Assembly (NCBI RefSeq): GCF_002929825.1
Contig: NZ_PJJN01000033.1
Coordinates: 176,229-240,228 of the forward strand
Reading direction: 5' to 3'
Source of the DNA: Cryobacterium sp. Y29
Lineage (GTDB): Bacteria; Actinomycetota; Actinomycetes; Actinomycetales; Microbacteriaceae
Length of the DNA: 64,000 nucleotides
Part shown: one piece after another, positions 35,942-45,217 of the stretch
How positions within the stretch are numbered: position 1 is the first letter of the stretch
Layout of the letters: each line of letters begins with the position of its first letter
Translations under genes and position numbers: made by a program
Notes under the pieces: model-generated
Seen by the model: only the letters and a program-made list of their open reading frames with translations
What the model was told of the DNA's origin: nothing
Databases searched by the model: none

Positions 35942-36277
35942 ATGGGAAAACTAACCTACGACTCGACCCTAACCGCAGACTTTGACGATCGCGTACTCGC
36001 CCATATTCAGGTCGTGATCGGCGCCAAACTGCGCCGTGGGGAATCGTTCTACTTCACGTGGCGCGACGAGCTGCCGGCCGGAGAAGGACGCATCACGATT
36101 TGGCTCCACCCAGGAATCCCCATCGCCTACAAGTATTTTGGCAGCCGTGCGCCCACGCTCAACCGCGAGTGGATCGAAGCGCTCATGGCGACGGCAAATT
36201 CCTCCGGCGGACTGCAAATCGTTCCGGAAACCAGCTCTGCGGCAGTGCAGCCGGGCGTTGTGAAGGACGAGCCTTAG
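35942..36277 (+). CDS. DUF7882 family small protein
   Basis: 111 residues. It opens with MGKLTYDS and has DDRVLAHIQVVIGAKLRRGESFYFTW, then IWLHPGIP and LNREWIEALMATANS. This family is common in Microbacteriaceae, and is sometimes mislabelled as an ATP-dependent DNA ligase; no ligase motif is present. Function unknown. It follows the sigma factor on the same strand. A short (GATCNA)n tract at about 36337-36366 lies in the 164-bp gap before menC. Confidence 0.75.
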   Translation: MGKLTYDSTLTADFDDRVLAHIQVVIGAKLRRGESFYFTWRDELPAGEGRITIWLHPGIPIAYKYFGSRAPTLNREWIEALMATANSSGGLQIVPETSSAAVQPGVVKDEP

Positions 36278-36441
36278 ACCGCATCGACACCGTGTGCGAC
36301 AAGAAATCATGTTCGCCCAGCGGCCGTTCCATCGAATCGATCCAGATCCAGATCGAGATCGAGATCGATGGCGACGAGCTGTACGCCGGGATGAGCGAGG
36401 CTCTGGCCGTCTACCCAGCCGGAGGCTGACACACTGGGTCC

Positions 36442-37431
36442 ATGATGCCCTCACTGGATGAGTTACTCGGTTCCGCGCACGTCGTCTCCCTGAAGCTGTT
36501 CGACCGGTTTCGCGGGCTGGACAATCGGGAAGCACTGCTGCTGGAAGGCCCAGAGGGCTGGACCGAGTTCTCCCCGTTCGTGGAATACGATGATGCCGAG
36601 GCCGCCAATTGGTTGCGCGCCGCCATCGACTTCGGCTGGCAGAGCACGCCGCACGCCCTGCGTACGAGCATTCCAGTCAACGCCACGGTACCGGCCGTGC
36701 CAGCGGGCAAGGTCGAAGAAGTGCTCGCACGTTTTCCCGGTTGTCGCACGGCAAAAGTCAAGGTCGCCAGCCCGGATCAGGCCCTGGCCGACGATGTCGC
36801 CCGGGTGGCCGAGGTACGCCGCGTACTCGGTCCGGAGGGTCGTATTCGCATCGATGCGAATGGCCTGTGGAACGTGGACGAAGCCGAACACGCCATTCAC
36901 GCATTGAACGCTTTCGACCTGGAATACGTCGAACAGCCGTGCATGAGCGTGCCTGAACTGGCCGAGATTCGCCAGCGCACCACCTACCTGAGCGTACCGA
37001 TTGCCGCCGACGAGAGCGTGCGCAAGAGCGGTGACCCGCTCGCCGTGGCGCGGGCCGGCGCCGCCGACATCCTCGTCATCAAGGCCCAGCCGCTTGGGGG
37101 CATCCGCGCCGCACTGTCGATCATCGGTCAGACCGGGCTGCCTGTCGTGGTCTCCAGCGCCCTCGATACGTCGATCGGGCTCTCGATGGGCGCGCACCTC
37201 GCGGCATCCGTTCCTGGACTGTACTTCGACTGTGGCCTCGGCACCGCCTCACTGCTCGCCGAGGATGTCACGGACCAGCCGCTGCTCCCGGTAGCGGGGG
37301 CTATCCCGGTGCGCCGAGTCGTGCCAGACGCTGCTCTCCTCAACCAGCACGCGGCCAGTCCCGAGCGTCGCGACTGGTGGCTCGCGCGACTCGCGCGCTC
37401 GCACGCCCTGGTCGCCGCTGAGGAGCGGTAA
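36442..37431 (+). CDS. menC: O-succinylbenzoate synthase
   Basis: 329 residues. Enolase-superfamily barrel: the KxK pair in AKVKVASPDQ, metal ligands in RIDANGLWN, EQPC and ADESV, and the acid-base Lys in VIKAQPLGG. It dehydrates SHCHC to o-succinylbenzoate. CACACT, a slightly off -10, lies 6 bp before the ATG. It is in a block with menA, menD, menE and menF but transcribed opposite to most of them. Confidence 0.92.
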   Translation: MMPSLDELLGSAHVVSLKLFDRFRGLDNREALLLEGPEGWTEFSPFVEYDDAEAANWLRAAIDFGWQSTPHALRTSIPVNATVPAVPAGKVEEVLARFPGCRTAKVKVASPDQALADDVARVAEVRRVLGPEGRIRIDANGLWNVDEAEHAIHALNAFDLEYVEQPCMSVPELAEIRQRTTYLSVPIAADESVRKSGDPLAVARAGAADILVIKAQPLGGIRAALSIIGQTGLPVVVSSALDTSIGLSMGAHLAASVPGLYFDCGLGTASLLAEDVTDQPLLPVAGAIPVRRVVPDAALLNQHAASPERRDWWLARLARSHALVAAEER

Positions 37432-37439
37432 ACGAAGGG

Positions 37440-38498
37440 CTACAGGCCCGAGTAAGCGTGCAAACCCTTGAAGAACACGTTGACGATGCCAAAGTTGAAC
37501 ATGACGGCGGAAAAACCGATGATCGCCAGCCACGCCGAACGCGATCCGCGCCAGCCGCGGGTTGCGCGGGCGTGGATATAACCGGCGTAGATGACCCAGA
37601 TGATGAAGGTCCACACCTCTTTGGTGTCCCAGCCCCAGTACCGCCCCCAAGCCTGTTCGGCCCAGATCGAACCGGCCATGAGGGTGAAGGTCCACAGAAT
37701 GAAGCCGATGATGTTGATGCGGTAGGCCAGGTTTTCCAGTGTCGCCGACGACGGCAAAGTGGCCAGAAAACGCAGGCGTCGACCGGATGCCACGGCCGAG
37801 CGCGGCGCGGCGGCCTCGAGCGTTCTGTTTTCGCGCCGGAATTGCAGTAGTTGCACGGTCGACAGCGCGAAGCCCAGCGCGAACATCCCGGTGGCCAACG
37901 ACGCCACGAATACGTGGATGACCAGCCAGGCCGACTGCAGTGCCGGCGGCAGTGGAGCGACCTCTACATAGAACTGCAGGGCTGCCACGCCGAGCAGTAC
38001 CAGCACGAGACCGGTGACAAAGGTGCCGAGAAAACGCAGGTCGGCGCGGATCAGCACGATCAGGAATACCGTCATGATGAGCAGCGTGCCCGTCAGCGCG
38101 AACTCGTACATGTTCGCCCACGGCACCCGGTCGGCCGCGACGCCGCGCATGATGGTCGCCGCGAGGTGCGACGCCCAGCCCAGTACGGTGAGCGCAACTC
38201 CTACGCGCAGGCTCGACGAGCGGCCGTACGGTAGCGCCGCGTCGTCGTCCATGCGGGCGCTGATGCGCGACAGCACGGGTCGCTTCAGGGTGATGGTGCT
38301 GCCGGCGGACGTGGCAAACCCGGCAGAGGAGGCAGCGTCCGTTTCGACCAGGTCGGCGGCTTCAATCGCACCCACGGCGCTCGAACGACGCGCGAGGTCG
38401 ACTGCGAAGGCGATGAAAGCGAGGGCGTAGATGGCCATTGCCGAATACAGCGCGTAGAGCGAGTACGAGTTGAGTAGTGCGGAGTCAATCAGATTCAC
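37440..38498 (-). CDS. ccsB: Cytochrome c biogenesis protein CcsB/ResC
   Basis: 352 residues, about eight membrane helices. The haem-handling WWD motif reads WGRYWGWDTKEVW, and flanking His residues are present (VIHVFVASLATG and HARATRGWRG). With ResB it forms the System II haem export and attachment complex. GTG start with TAGGAT 6 bp upstream, so it can be transcribed separately from resB just 9 bp before it. Confidence 0.92.
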   Translation of the reverse strand: MNLIDSALLNSYSLYALYSAMAIYALAFIAFAVDLARRSSAVGAIEAADLVETDAASSAGFATSAGSTITLKRPVLSRISARMDDDAALPYGRSSSLRVGVALTVLGWASHLAATIMRGVAADRVPWANMYEFALTGTLLIMTVFLIVLIRADLRFLGTFVTGLVLVLLGVAALQFYVEVAPLPPALQSAWLVIHVFVASLATGMFALGFALSTVQLLQFRRENRTLEAAAPRSAVASGRRLRFLATLPSSATLENLAYRINIIGFILWTFTLMAGSIWAEQAWGRYWGWDTKEVWTFIIWVIYAGYIHARATRGWRGSRSAWLAIIGFSAVMFNFGIVNVFFKGLHAYSGL

Positions 38499-38507
38499 GG
38501 TGCAATC

Positions 38508-40184
38508 CTAAGTCGATTCGGGGGTGGCGACGACGGTTTGGTGGGTCTTCAACAGCTTGAGATGACGCGCGGCCACCGCGCTGACGGCGGCCTCGAGGGC
38601 CGGGTCATCGCCACGGGCCAAGCCGGCGTATTCGAGGTGCACGGTTCCGTCGGCTCGGATCGTTGCCTTCACCCAAACACGGCGACGCGGCACGAGCAGC
38701 CCGGTGAACAGACCGAACAATACGAGCATGGAAAAGGAGATCAGCCAGATCTGTGTGGGGTCGTGATGAATGTCAAAGCTCGCAAAGCGCGGAACCGACT
38801 GGGTGAAATCGCCGGCCGCCGAGGACGCCGGATTGTTGTCGATGAAGCTGACGGTACCGAGGCCGCCCGGCAGCTCGGCCGATGCACCCGGCTTCAGCTC
38901 GATCGAGGACACACCGGTCTTACCGCCGGTCTGCTGCGCCAGGGTGTCGGTGTCGAGGGCATAAACGGATGTCGGCACGCCGGCATTGAGACCGAGGTCG
39001 CCGGTATAGACGTTCAGAGTGAGCAGCGGGTATTCGAGGTCGGGGTAGCTGGAGAAGTTCGCGCCGGAGGCTGCTTTGTCCTGGGTGGGATAGAAGAAGC
39101 CGATCATGCCGAGCTGCTCGGCCAGTCCGTCGGGCACTTTCACGATGCCGAGCGAGGTGAGGTTGGCGTCCTGTGGCAAGAATGGCACGGAGTCTGAAAA
39201 GACGACGGTACCGTCGGGGGCCGTCACCTGAATGGTCGGTGCGTACCCGTTGCCGAGCAGGTAGATGCTCGTCTCGTTGGTGCGTAGCGGTCCGTTGACC
39301 TTGACGGCGCCGGGCTCGGCAGCCTCGCCCTTGGGCGTAACGGTCACGTCGGCAGTGAAGTCGATCGGCTGGCCGTAGGCCTGCAGATTCCGTTGTTCGT
39401 AGGAGACCGAAAAGTCATCCAGGCTGAGGGTGTACGGGTCGAGAGTGGTGTCGTCGAAGAATCGTCCCGGGTTGAAAGAGTCGTAGGCGAGCAGCGTGTT
39501 CACAAAGGTCTGGCCTTCGACGAGCACTCGCTGGCCGCTGAAACCATAGCCGCCGCCGAATCCAACGGTAATCAGAATGCCGACCAGCGCAGCGTGAAAG
39601 ACAAGGTTGCCGGTCTCCCGCAGGTAGCCGCGCTCGGCCGAAACGGATGACTCAGTGTCGGAATCAAAGCGCGCGACGCGGTAGCCGCTGGATTTCAGGA
39701 CGGTGCGGGCGTACGTGATGGCGTCGCGGGCATCCGTGTGCGCCGGCGCGTCTTGCGTGGTGAAACCAAACAAGCGTCCGAGGCGAGCCGGCGTGGTCGG
39801 CGGCTTGGCGCGCAGGGCCTGGAAGTGATGTTTGGTGCGCGGGATGACGCAGCCGATGAGCGAGATGAACAGGAGCAGGTAGATCGACGAGAACCAAGCC
39901 GAGGTGTAGACGTCGAAGGCCTGCAGTTTGTCAAGAATCGGCGCCAGGTCGGGGTGGTCGGTGAAGTACTGGGTGACCCCGTTCGGGTCGCTCGTGCGTT
40001 GCGGCACGAGCGAGCCCGGAATGGACGCGATGGCGAGCATGAGCAGCAGAAAGAGGGCGGTGCGCATGCTCGTGAGTTGACGCCAGAACCAGCGAAGCCA
40101 GCCGGTCAGGCCGAGCTTGGGCTGCACGACACCGGTCTGCGGCGCCTCGCGGCGGGAATCGTAGTGGTCAGATGGCCGGGACAA
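38508..40184 (-). CDS. resB: Cytochrome c biogenesis protein ResB
   Basis: 558 residues from TTG 40184 (a TTG at 40193 is also in frame, but sits on top of the likely GGGGTG site). Three N-terminal membrane helices start at MRTALFLLLMLAIASIPGSLVPQ, then a large extracytoplasmic domain of about 350 residues and a last helix near residue 485 (WLISFSMLVLFGLFTGLLVP). It partners ccsB in haem delivery. The start lies inside the end of ccdA, an overlap of 17 bp. Confidence 0.9.
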   Translation of the reverse strand: MSRPSDHYDSRREAPQTGVVQPKLGLTGWLRWFWRQLTSMRTALFLLLMLAIASIPGSLVPQRTSDPNGVTQYFTDHPDLAPILDKLQAFDVYTSAWFSSIYLLLFISLIGCVIPRTKHHFQALRAKPPTTPARLGRLFGFTTQDAPAHTDARDAITYARTVLKSSGYRVARFDSDTESSVSAERGYLRETGNLVFHAALVGILITVGFGGGYGFSGQRVLVEGQTFVNTLLAYDSFNPGRFFDDTTLDPYTLSLDDFSVSYEQRNLQAYGQPIDFTADVTVTPKGEAAEPGAVKVNGPLRTNETSIYLLGNGYAPTIQVTAPDGTVVFSDSVPFLPQDANLTSLGIVKVPDGLAEQLGMIGFFYPTQDKAASGANFSSYPDLEYPLLTLNVYTGDLGLNAGVPTSVYALDTDTLAQQTGGKTGVSSIELKPGASAELPGGLGTVSFIDNNPASSAAGDFTQSVPRFASFDIHHDPTQIWLISFSMLVLFGLFTGLLVPRRRVWVKATIRADGTVHLEYAGLARGDDPALEAAVSAVAARHLKLLKTHQTVVATPEST

Positions 40185-40929
40185 AGTTGCCAATCACCCC
40201 TTGCAAATCGAGGAGCCAGGTGTTCCAGATGCCACTCACCATGAGTACTCCGATGACGACGAGCAGAACACCGCCGAACAGGTTGATGGCACGAATATGC
40301 CGTTTGAGGAATGCGACCGATCCGGTGGCCCAGTTGAGGCCGAGGGCGATCAGGAGGAAGGGAATTCCGAGCCCGAGAGAGTAGAAGAGGGCGAGCAGTC
40401 CGCCCTGCCAGGGCGAACCGGTGCCGAGACTGAGCGAGTTGATGGCCGTGAGCGTGGGCCCGGTGCACGGCGTCCAGCCCACCGCGAAGACCGCACCGAG
40501 TACGGGGGCGCCGGCGAGACCCATTTTGGGGCGCCAGTTGGTCTTGACGGTGCGTTGCATGGCACCGAACTGGCCGACGAAGACCAGGCCCAGCAAGATG
40601 ACCACCACGCCGGCGAGGCGCGTGATCAGGTCGCGGTAGGAGTTGAGCCAGAATCCGGCGGCACCGAAGACCACGCCGGTGAGCACGAACACCACGGTAA
40701 AGCCGAGCACGAATAGGCCGACCCCGGCCAGGAGCCGGGTGCGGCCGCGACGATCACGCTGGGAGGCGCCGGTGCGTCCGTCCGCGAAGCCACCGATGTA
40801 GGCGAGGTAACCGGGAACCAGCGGCAGGATGCACGGTGAGGCGAACGAAACGAGGCCGGCGAGGAGTGCGATGGGAATAGCGAAGAGTAGCTGGCCGCTG
40901 AAGACGATCTCTCCGAAGGGATTGTTCAC
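40168..40929 (-). CDS. ccdA: Thiol-disulfide electron transporter CcdA
   Basis: 253 residues, six membrane helices. The two redox cysteines lie in SFASPCILPLVPGYLAYIGG and VGWTPCTGPTL. CcdA carries reducing equivalents across the membrane to ResA so that apocytochrome c thiols stay reduced. The GTG start overlaps the resA stop by 4 bp. Confidence 0.93.
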   Translation of the reverse strand: MNNPFGEIVFSGQLLFAIPIALLAGLVSFASPCILPLVPGYLAYIGGFADGRTGASQRDRRGRTRLLAGVGLFVLGFTVVFVLTGVVFGAAGFWLNSYRDLITRLAGVVVILLGLVFVGQFGAMQRTVKTNWRPKMGLAGAPVLGAVFAVGWTPCTGPTLTAINSLSLGTGSPWQGGLLALFYSLGLGIPFLLIALGLNWATGSVAFLKRHIRAINLFGGVLLVVIGVLMVSGIWNTWLLDLQGVIGNFVPAI

Positions 40930-41552
40930 TCGGTCGTGCCAGTCTCCGCGATCGTGTCCCGAATCAGGGTCTCCAGAATGGACGGCGAGGTGACCTGGCC
41001 CAGAATGCGCGCCGCGACCCGCCCTTCGGCGTCGAGCACCAGGGTGGTCGGCACCGCGTTCGGCGGAATGCTGCCGCTGAACGCGAGTTGCATGGCGCCG
41101 GTATCAACGTCGAGCACCGAGGGGTAGGTCACGCTATAGGTCTCGTTGAATGCGATGGCGTTCGGGGCCTGGTCTCGCACATTGACACCGAGAAAACTCG
41201 CGCCCTTGTTTTCAAACTGCGCGTTGAGGCCCTGCAGATCGGAGGCCTCGGCGCGGCACGGTGCACAGCTCGCGTACCAGAAGTTGACCACGAGAACTTC
41301 ACCGAGCGTGTCGGCGCTCGTGACCGGCTCGCCCGTCTCTGTCACGCCCGAGAAGTCAATGGCGTCACCGCGATCGGCGACGGCAATTTCGGTGACGCTT
41401 CCGTCGCCGGCGATGAAACCCTTGTTCGAGCCTTCCCGGTACTGATCCGCGAGCGGGTCGGAGGAGCAACCCGAGAGCAACAGGGCACCGGCGGCCAGCC
41501 CGGCCAGCAGGGGGCCGAGGCGGCGGCGTTGGTTCACACGGTGGCGATTCAT
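40926..41552 (-). CDS. resA: TlpA/ResA-like thiol-disulfide oxidoreductase lipoprotein
   Basis: 208 residues from ATG 41552, which overlaps the stop of the phosphatase gene by 4 bp. A basic N-terminus, hydrophobic core and lipobox (LLSGC) give a lipoprotein. The thioredoxin fold has the CxxC site in VVNFWYASCAPCRAEAS; the usual Trp before the first Cys is replaced by Ser in YASC. It reduces apocytochrome c, taking electrons from CcdA. Confidence 0.9.
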   Translation of the reverse strand: MNRHRVNQRRRLGPLLAGLAAGALLLSGCSSDPLADQYREGSNKGFIAGDGSVTEIAVADRGDAIDFSGVTETGEPVTSADTLGEVLVVNFWYASCAPCRAEASDLQGLNAQFENKGASFLGVNVRDQAPNAIAFNETYSVTYPSVLDVDTGAMQLAFSGSIPPNAVPTTLVLDAEGRVAARILGQVTSPSILETLIRDTIAETGTTE

Positions 41553-42193
41553 ACAGCACCCACATCGTTGCTTGGGTCTAGAAGTGCCAGCGCCGGGCTG
41601 ACGTAGGCGGTTTCGGCGAAATGATCGCCGTGCCAGCACAGGGTGGTGATACTCGACAGGTCGCACCGGCGTTTGCGCGGGTCGTGGGCGAGGCGTTCAT
41701 GAGCCAGGGCCCGATGCACCATCCAGATCGGCAGCTGGTGACTGACCAGCACGACGTCACCCTCATCCACCGAGTTCCAGGCGTCGTCGATCGCCGCGAG
41801 CATGCGGGCAGAGATTGAACGGAAGGGTTCTCCCCAGCTCGGCTTCGACGGGTTGATCAGCGCCGGCCAGTTGCGCGGGTCGCGCAACGCGCCGTCGGGG
41901 CCACGCATCCTCTTGCCCTCGAAGGCATTCGTTGGTTCGATGATGCGTTCGTCGGTGTCGATCGCGAGCGCGAAGGCTGCGGCGATCGGCGCCGCCGATT
42001 CCTGCGCGCGTTGCAGGGGCGAGGCGATGACGCGTACGACCGCGCGGCCACGTTCCACTAATTCCTCCGCGGCAGCAGCAGCCATAAGCACGCCCCGCTC
42101 GGAGAGTCGGTACTGCGGCAACCGTCCGTAGAGCACGCGTTCGGGGTTGAAAACCTCACCGTGACGCACGAGATGAACTTGACTAGCTACCAC
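41549..42193 (-). CDS. Histidine phosphatase family protein
   Basis: 214 residues. The catalytic LVRHGEV opens the protein, and the second His is in LVSHQLPIWMV; SPLQRAQESA is the phosphate-binding helix. This is the phosphoglycerate-mutase-like superfamily. GTG start with TAGACT exactly 6 bp upstream, so it probably heads the resA-ccdA-resB operon with a leaderless mRNA. Substrate unknown. Confidence 0.88.
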   Translation of the reverse strand: MVASQVHLVRHGEVFNPERVLYGRLPQYRLSERGVLMAAAAAEELVERGRAVVRVIASPLQRAQESAAPIAAAFALAIDTDERIIEPTNAFEGKRMRGPDGALRDPRNWPALINPSKPSWGEPFRSISARMLAAIDDAWNSVDEGDVVLVSHQLPIWMVHRALAHERLAHDPRKRRCDLSSITTLCWHGDHFAETAYVSPALALLDPSNDVGAV

Positions 42194-42270
42194 CCAACCA
42201 GTCTACGGAGGGGTCACCCTAGAAACCGCCGTGAGCGGGCCGCTCGGGCGGCAACGGCTAAACTTGACGT

Positions 42271-43599
42271 GTGACTTCGCGCGTATTGATCAAGAACCTG
42301 TCCGCTCTCGACGACGGCCCCGTATCGGTGTCCGGCTGGGTCGATACCGTTCGAGACCAGAAAAAGGTGCAATTCGTCGTTCTGCGCGACGAATCCGGCG
42401 CCGTGCAGCTGGTCAACCCTCGCACGACGGATGCCGATGGCGTCGTCGTCGCCGACGAGCCAGCCACCAGCATCTCGGGCCTCGCCCAGGGCACCTTCGT
42501 CACCGTGACGGGCCAGCTCAAGCACGACGAACGGGTCAAGCTCGGCGGCATCGAGATCAAGCTCACCACCCTGACAGTGGTGTCCGCCGCCATTCCGGAG
42601 ACGCCGATCGCGGCCGACTCAAGCCTCGACAAGCGCATGGACTGGCGCTTTCTCGACCTGCGCAACCCCAAGCAGAACCTCATCTTCCGCATCCAGACCA
42701 CGTTCGAGCACGCGCTGCGCACGTACTGGATCGAGCACGACTTCATCGAACTGCACACGCCCAAGCTCATGGCGAGTGCGAGTGAGTCGCGCGCCGAATT
42801 GTTCGAGGTGGGCTATTTCGACACCAAGGCCTACCTTGCGCAGAGCCCGCAGTTCTTCAAGCAGATGGCCCAGTCAGCTGGCTTCGGCAAAATCTTCGAG
42901 GTGGGCCCGGCGTTCCGAGCCGACCCCTCGTTCACGAGCCGGCACGCCACCGAGTTCACGAGCGTCGACAGTGAGATCAGCTGGATCGACAGCCACGACG
43001 ACGTCATGACGCTGCACGAAGACCTCATGGTCGCCGGGTTCACCGCCGTACAGAAAAAGCACGGAGACGAGGTCAAGTCCCTGTTCGACGTTGAAGTGAC
43101 CGTTCCGAGCACGCCGTTCCCGCGCATTCCCCTGGCCGAGGCCAAGGAGATCGTCAAGAGCCGCGGCTACGAGGTTCCCCGCGACGACGACGACATGGAC
43201 CCGGAGGGCGAACGCCAGATCGCCGCGTACGTGGCCGAGAAATATGGGCACGAATTCGTGTTCCTCACCGACTACGCCTCGAGCATCCGCCCGTTTTATC
43301 ACATGCGTCACGAGGGCGACGCGTCGATCACCAAGAGCTATGACCTCATCTTCAACGGCACCGAGATCTCCACCGGTGCCCAGCGCGAGCACCGCATCGA
43401 GGTGCTCGAAGCTCAGGCCATCGAGAAGGGCCTCGATCCGAAGGAAATCGAGGGCTACCTCGACTTCTTCCGCTACGGAGTTCCTTCGCACGGCGGTTTC
43501 GGCATGGGCCTGGCCCGGGTCTTGATGCTCATGCTGCACCAGGCGTCGATTCGCGAGGTCACCTACCTGTTCCGCGGCCCGACCCGTCTCGAGCCGTAG
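42271..43599 (+). CDS. aspS: Aspartate--tRNA ligase, archaeal-type (AspS2)
   Basis: 442 residues, much shorter than bacterial AspRS (about 590). The N-terminal OB fold recognises the anticodon (VSGWVDTVRDQKKVQFVVLRD), then class II motif 1, motif 2 (FEVGPAFRADPSFTSRHATEFTSVDSE) and motif 3 (GFGMGLARVLMLML). The bacterial GAD insertion is absent, as in archaeal and eukaryotic enzymes. Such enzymes are often non-discriminating and charge tRNA-Asn too; whether that holds here depends on GatCAB elsewhere. GTG start with TAAACT 6 bp upstream. Confidence 0.9.
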   Translation: MTSRVLIKNLSALDDGPVSVSGWVDTVRDQKKVQFVVLRDESGAVQLVNPRTTDADGVVVADEPATSISGLAQGTFVTVTGQLKHDERVKLGGIEIKLTTLTVVSAAIPETPIAADSSLDKRMDWRFLDLRNPKQNLIFRIQTTFEHALRTYWIEHDFIELHTPKLMASASESRAELFEVGYFDTKAYLAQSPQFFKQMAQSAGFGKIFEVGPAFRADPSFTSRHATEFTSVDSEISWIDSHDDVMTLHEDLMVAGFTAVQKKHGDEVKSLFDVEVTVPSTPFPRIPLAEAKEIVKSRGYEVPRDDDDMDPEGERQIAAYVAEKYGHEFVFLTDYASSIRPFYHMRHEGDASITKSYDLIFNGTEISTGAQREHRIEVLEAQAIEKGLDPKEIEGYLDFFRYGVPSHGGFGMGLARVLMLMLHQASIREVTYLFRGPTRLEP

Positions 43600-43752
43600 C
43601 TTCGGCGTCTCGCTCGGGCCGCGGGGTGCGTAAAGCCGCTAAATTCTGCGACAGGCCGGCGGCAGCATCCGTTTGGCCCGGCGAGTCGCAAACTGACCGG
43701 CATCAGCTGCGCCAGCGAATGCCGGCGGCCGGGAAATACTGCTAGCGCCGGG

Positions 43753-44052
43753 TTAGACCTCGAGGTCGACGGCCAGGCGATCGGCGACGACGGTGCGGAT
43801 GAATGCGCCGACCTTCTTGTGCTCCGGGTGCCTCTGATAGCGGTCGAGCGCCTCGAGATCGTCGAAGTCAGCGATGAGAGCGACGTCCCAGTTTTCGTTG
43901 CCGGCAACATCCGGCCCGACCGTCAGAGCACGAATCTCGGGAACGACACCCACGAGGGCCTCGAGGCCGGCCACGATGCCCGCGGCATCCTCGGCCTTCT
44001 TGCGCGGGGTCAGCGCGTTGAGCTTCCAGCAGACGATATGACGAATGGTCAT
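43753..44052 (-). CDS. Dabb-family stress-responsive barrel protein
   Basis: 99 residues from ATG 44052, overlapping the upstream stop by 4 bp. IRHIVCWKLN at the start and NWDVALIADFDDLEALDRYQRHPEHKKV form the dimeric alpha/beta-barrel (Dabb) pattern. Some members bind small ligands or act as cyclases; no catalytic residue can be assigned. It is coupled to the glutaredoxin-like gene. Confidence 0.82.
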   Translation of the reverse strand: MTIRHIVCWKLNALTPRKKAEDAAGIVAGLEALVGVVPEIRALTVGPDVAGNENWDVALIADFDDLEALDRYQRHPEHKKVGAFIRTVVADRLAVDLEV

Positions 44053-44318
44053 GAGACCTCCAATAGGGCGGTACGCAGGCGCACGGGATCGATGCGCCAA
44101 TAATTGTGCACTTTGCCGTTGATGAGGAGCACCGGGATGTCCTCCAGGTAGCGCTCATGCAGCTCGGCGTCATCGAGAATGGACCGTTCCTCGAACGTGA
44201 TCTCTGGGGCCGACACGTCGTCGGCGAGCTTGGCCACGACACTGCCGACCAAGTCACGTGCGTCGTCGCAGAGGTGACAACCGGGCTTGCCGATCAGGGT
44301 CAGGTGTGCGGTGGGCAT
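44049..44318 (-). CDS. Glutaredoxin-like protein (DUF836)
   Basis: 89 residues. The redox motif is GKPGCHLCDDARD near residue 13, and YLEDIPVLLINGKVHNYWRID contains the cis-Pro of the thioredoxin fold. It probably reduces small disulfides, perhaps with mycothiol. TAGGCT lies 6 bp before the ATG, so the mRNA is predicted leaderless. Confidence 0.87.
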   Translation of the reverse strand: MPTAHLTLIGKPGCHLCDDARDLVGSVVAKLADDVSAPEITFEERSILDDAELHERYLEDIPVLLINGKVHNYWRIDPVRLRTALLEVS

Positions 44319-44384
44319 GGCTCCAGCCTACGGCGACTTCGTGCCGGGGCGCACGGGCACGACATCCCGGGTGGTAGACAGCAA

Positions 44385-44414
44385 AAAGCGCCAGTCCCGA
44401 AGGGCTAGCGCTTT
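44385..44414 (-). terminator. Terminator after bS22
   Basis: On the minus strand AAAGCGCTAG-CCC pairs with GGG-CTGGCGCTTT around a TTC loop, with one mismatch and one bulge. It is followed by TTGCTG and begins 35 bp after the bS22 stop. Confidence 0.75.
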
Positions 44415-44448
44415 GCTCAACGAGCAGCTAGGTAACTACGCAGTCGAT

Positions 44449-44547
44449 CTACTTCTTATTGCGACGCTGGTGGCGAGTCTTGCGAAGCAGCTTGCGGTGC
44501 TTCTTCTTCGCCATACGCTTGCGTCGCTTCTTAATTACAGAACCCAC
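44449..44547 (-). CDS. 30S ribosomal protein bS22 (AURKAIP1/COX24 domain)
   Basis: A 32-residue, extremely basic peptide: VGSVIKKRRKRMAKKKHRK, then LLRKTRHQRRNKK. This matches the small actinobacterial ribosomal protein bS22 (AURKAIP1/COX24 domain). GTG start with GAGG 5 bp upstream. It is the only plausible product of this stretch and is followed by a clear terminator. Confidence 0.92.
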   Translation of the reverse strand: MGSVIKKRRKRMAKKKHRKLLRKTRHQRRNKK

Positions 44548-44656
44548 ACGGACCTCACAAGTATTGGTTTAGTCGCGGGGCCCGCGACTGACACGAAAAT
44601 ACCATTCTACCGGACAAAACCGGCTCCAACTACTCAGCTGCCAGATCGGGCCTTGT

Positions 44657-45124
44657 TCAGCCGTTTCTGCGCCACTTTTTCGCCGTGGCATCTTTGACGA
44701 CATGCGACATTTGCGAAGCATCGGCGAAAGCCTTGCCAATAGCCGAGGCGAAGGCACGCTGCTCATCTTTCAGGCCGGCATCGGCCTCCAGATCCACGTC
44801 CTTGACAGCCTGGTCGAAGTCGACGCTCAGGAAGGGAATCAACCAATCCTCAATCTCTTCGAGCGGCGAGTACTCCAGCCGGTAGAAGCGGTGCTGCCCC
44901 TCTTCGCGAACAGTGACCAAACCGGCCTCGCGCAACACCTTGAGGTGCTTGGAGACGGTGGGCTGACTCAGCCCGAGGTGCCCGACGATGTCGGACACGC
45001 TCAGCTCGCCACGCACGTCCCGGGACGGACCGCGAATTTCACCGGAAGGAACTGCGCGCTCCAAGAGGATCCGCAAGATGTCTCGTCGCGCCGAGTCCGC
45101 CACCACGGTGAAGATGTCTGCCAT
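44657..45124 (-). CDS. ArsR-family transcriptional regulator
   Basis: 155 residues. Winged HTH: ADSARRDILRILLE, SVSDIVGHLGLSQPTVSKHLKVLREAGLV and the wing TVREEGQHRFYRL. No CxC metal site is seen, so metal sensing is doubtful. A helical C-terminal part of about 60 residues follows. TACCCT lies 6 bp before the ATG. It is divergent from the K+ uptake gene ktrB across 93 bp, but a regulatory link is only a guess. Confidence 0.85.
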   Translation of the reverse strand: MADIFTVVADSARRDILRILLERAVPSGEIRGPSRDVRGELSVSDIVGHLGLSQPTVSKHLKVLREAGLVTVREEGQHRFYRLEYSPLEEIEDWLIPFLSVDFDQAVKDVDLEADAGLKDEQRAFASAIGKAFADASQMSHVVKDATAKKWRRNG

Positions 45125-45217
45125 AACCTCAGGGTAGTCATTACTACTGGGTAATAACCAACGCCGGGTAGTACAGTTTCAAACTAGCAATAATCGCAGG
45201 CTTATCGGGGGTTCCAG

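Noticed and set aside
36337..36366. (GATCNA)n repeat between the DUF7882 gene and menC
   Set aside because: Only about five degenerate units, no symmetry and no recognisable site; treated as low-complexity DNA.
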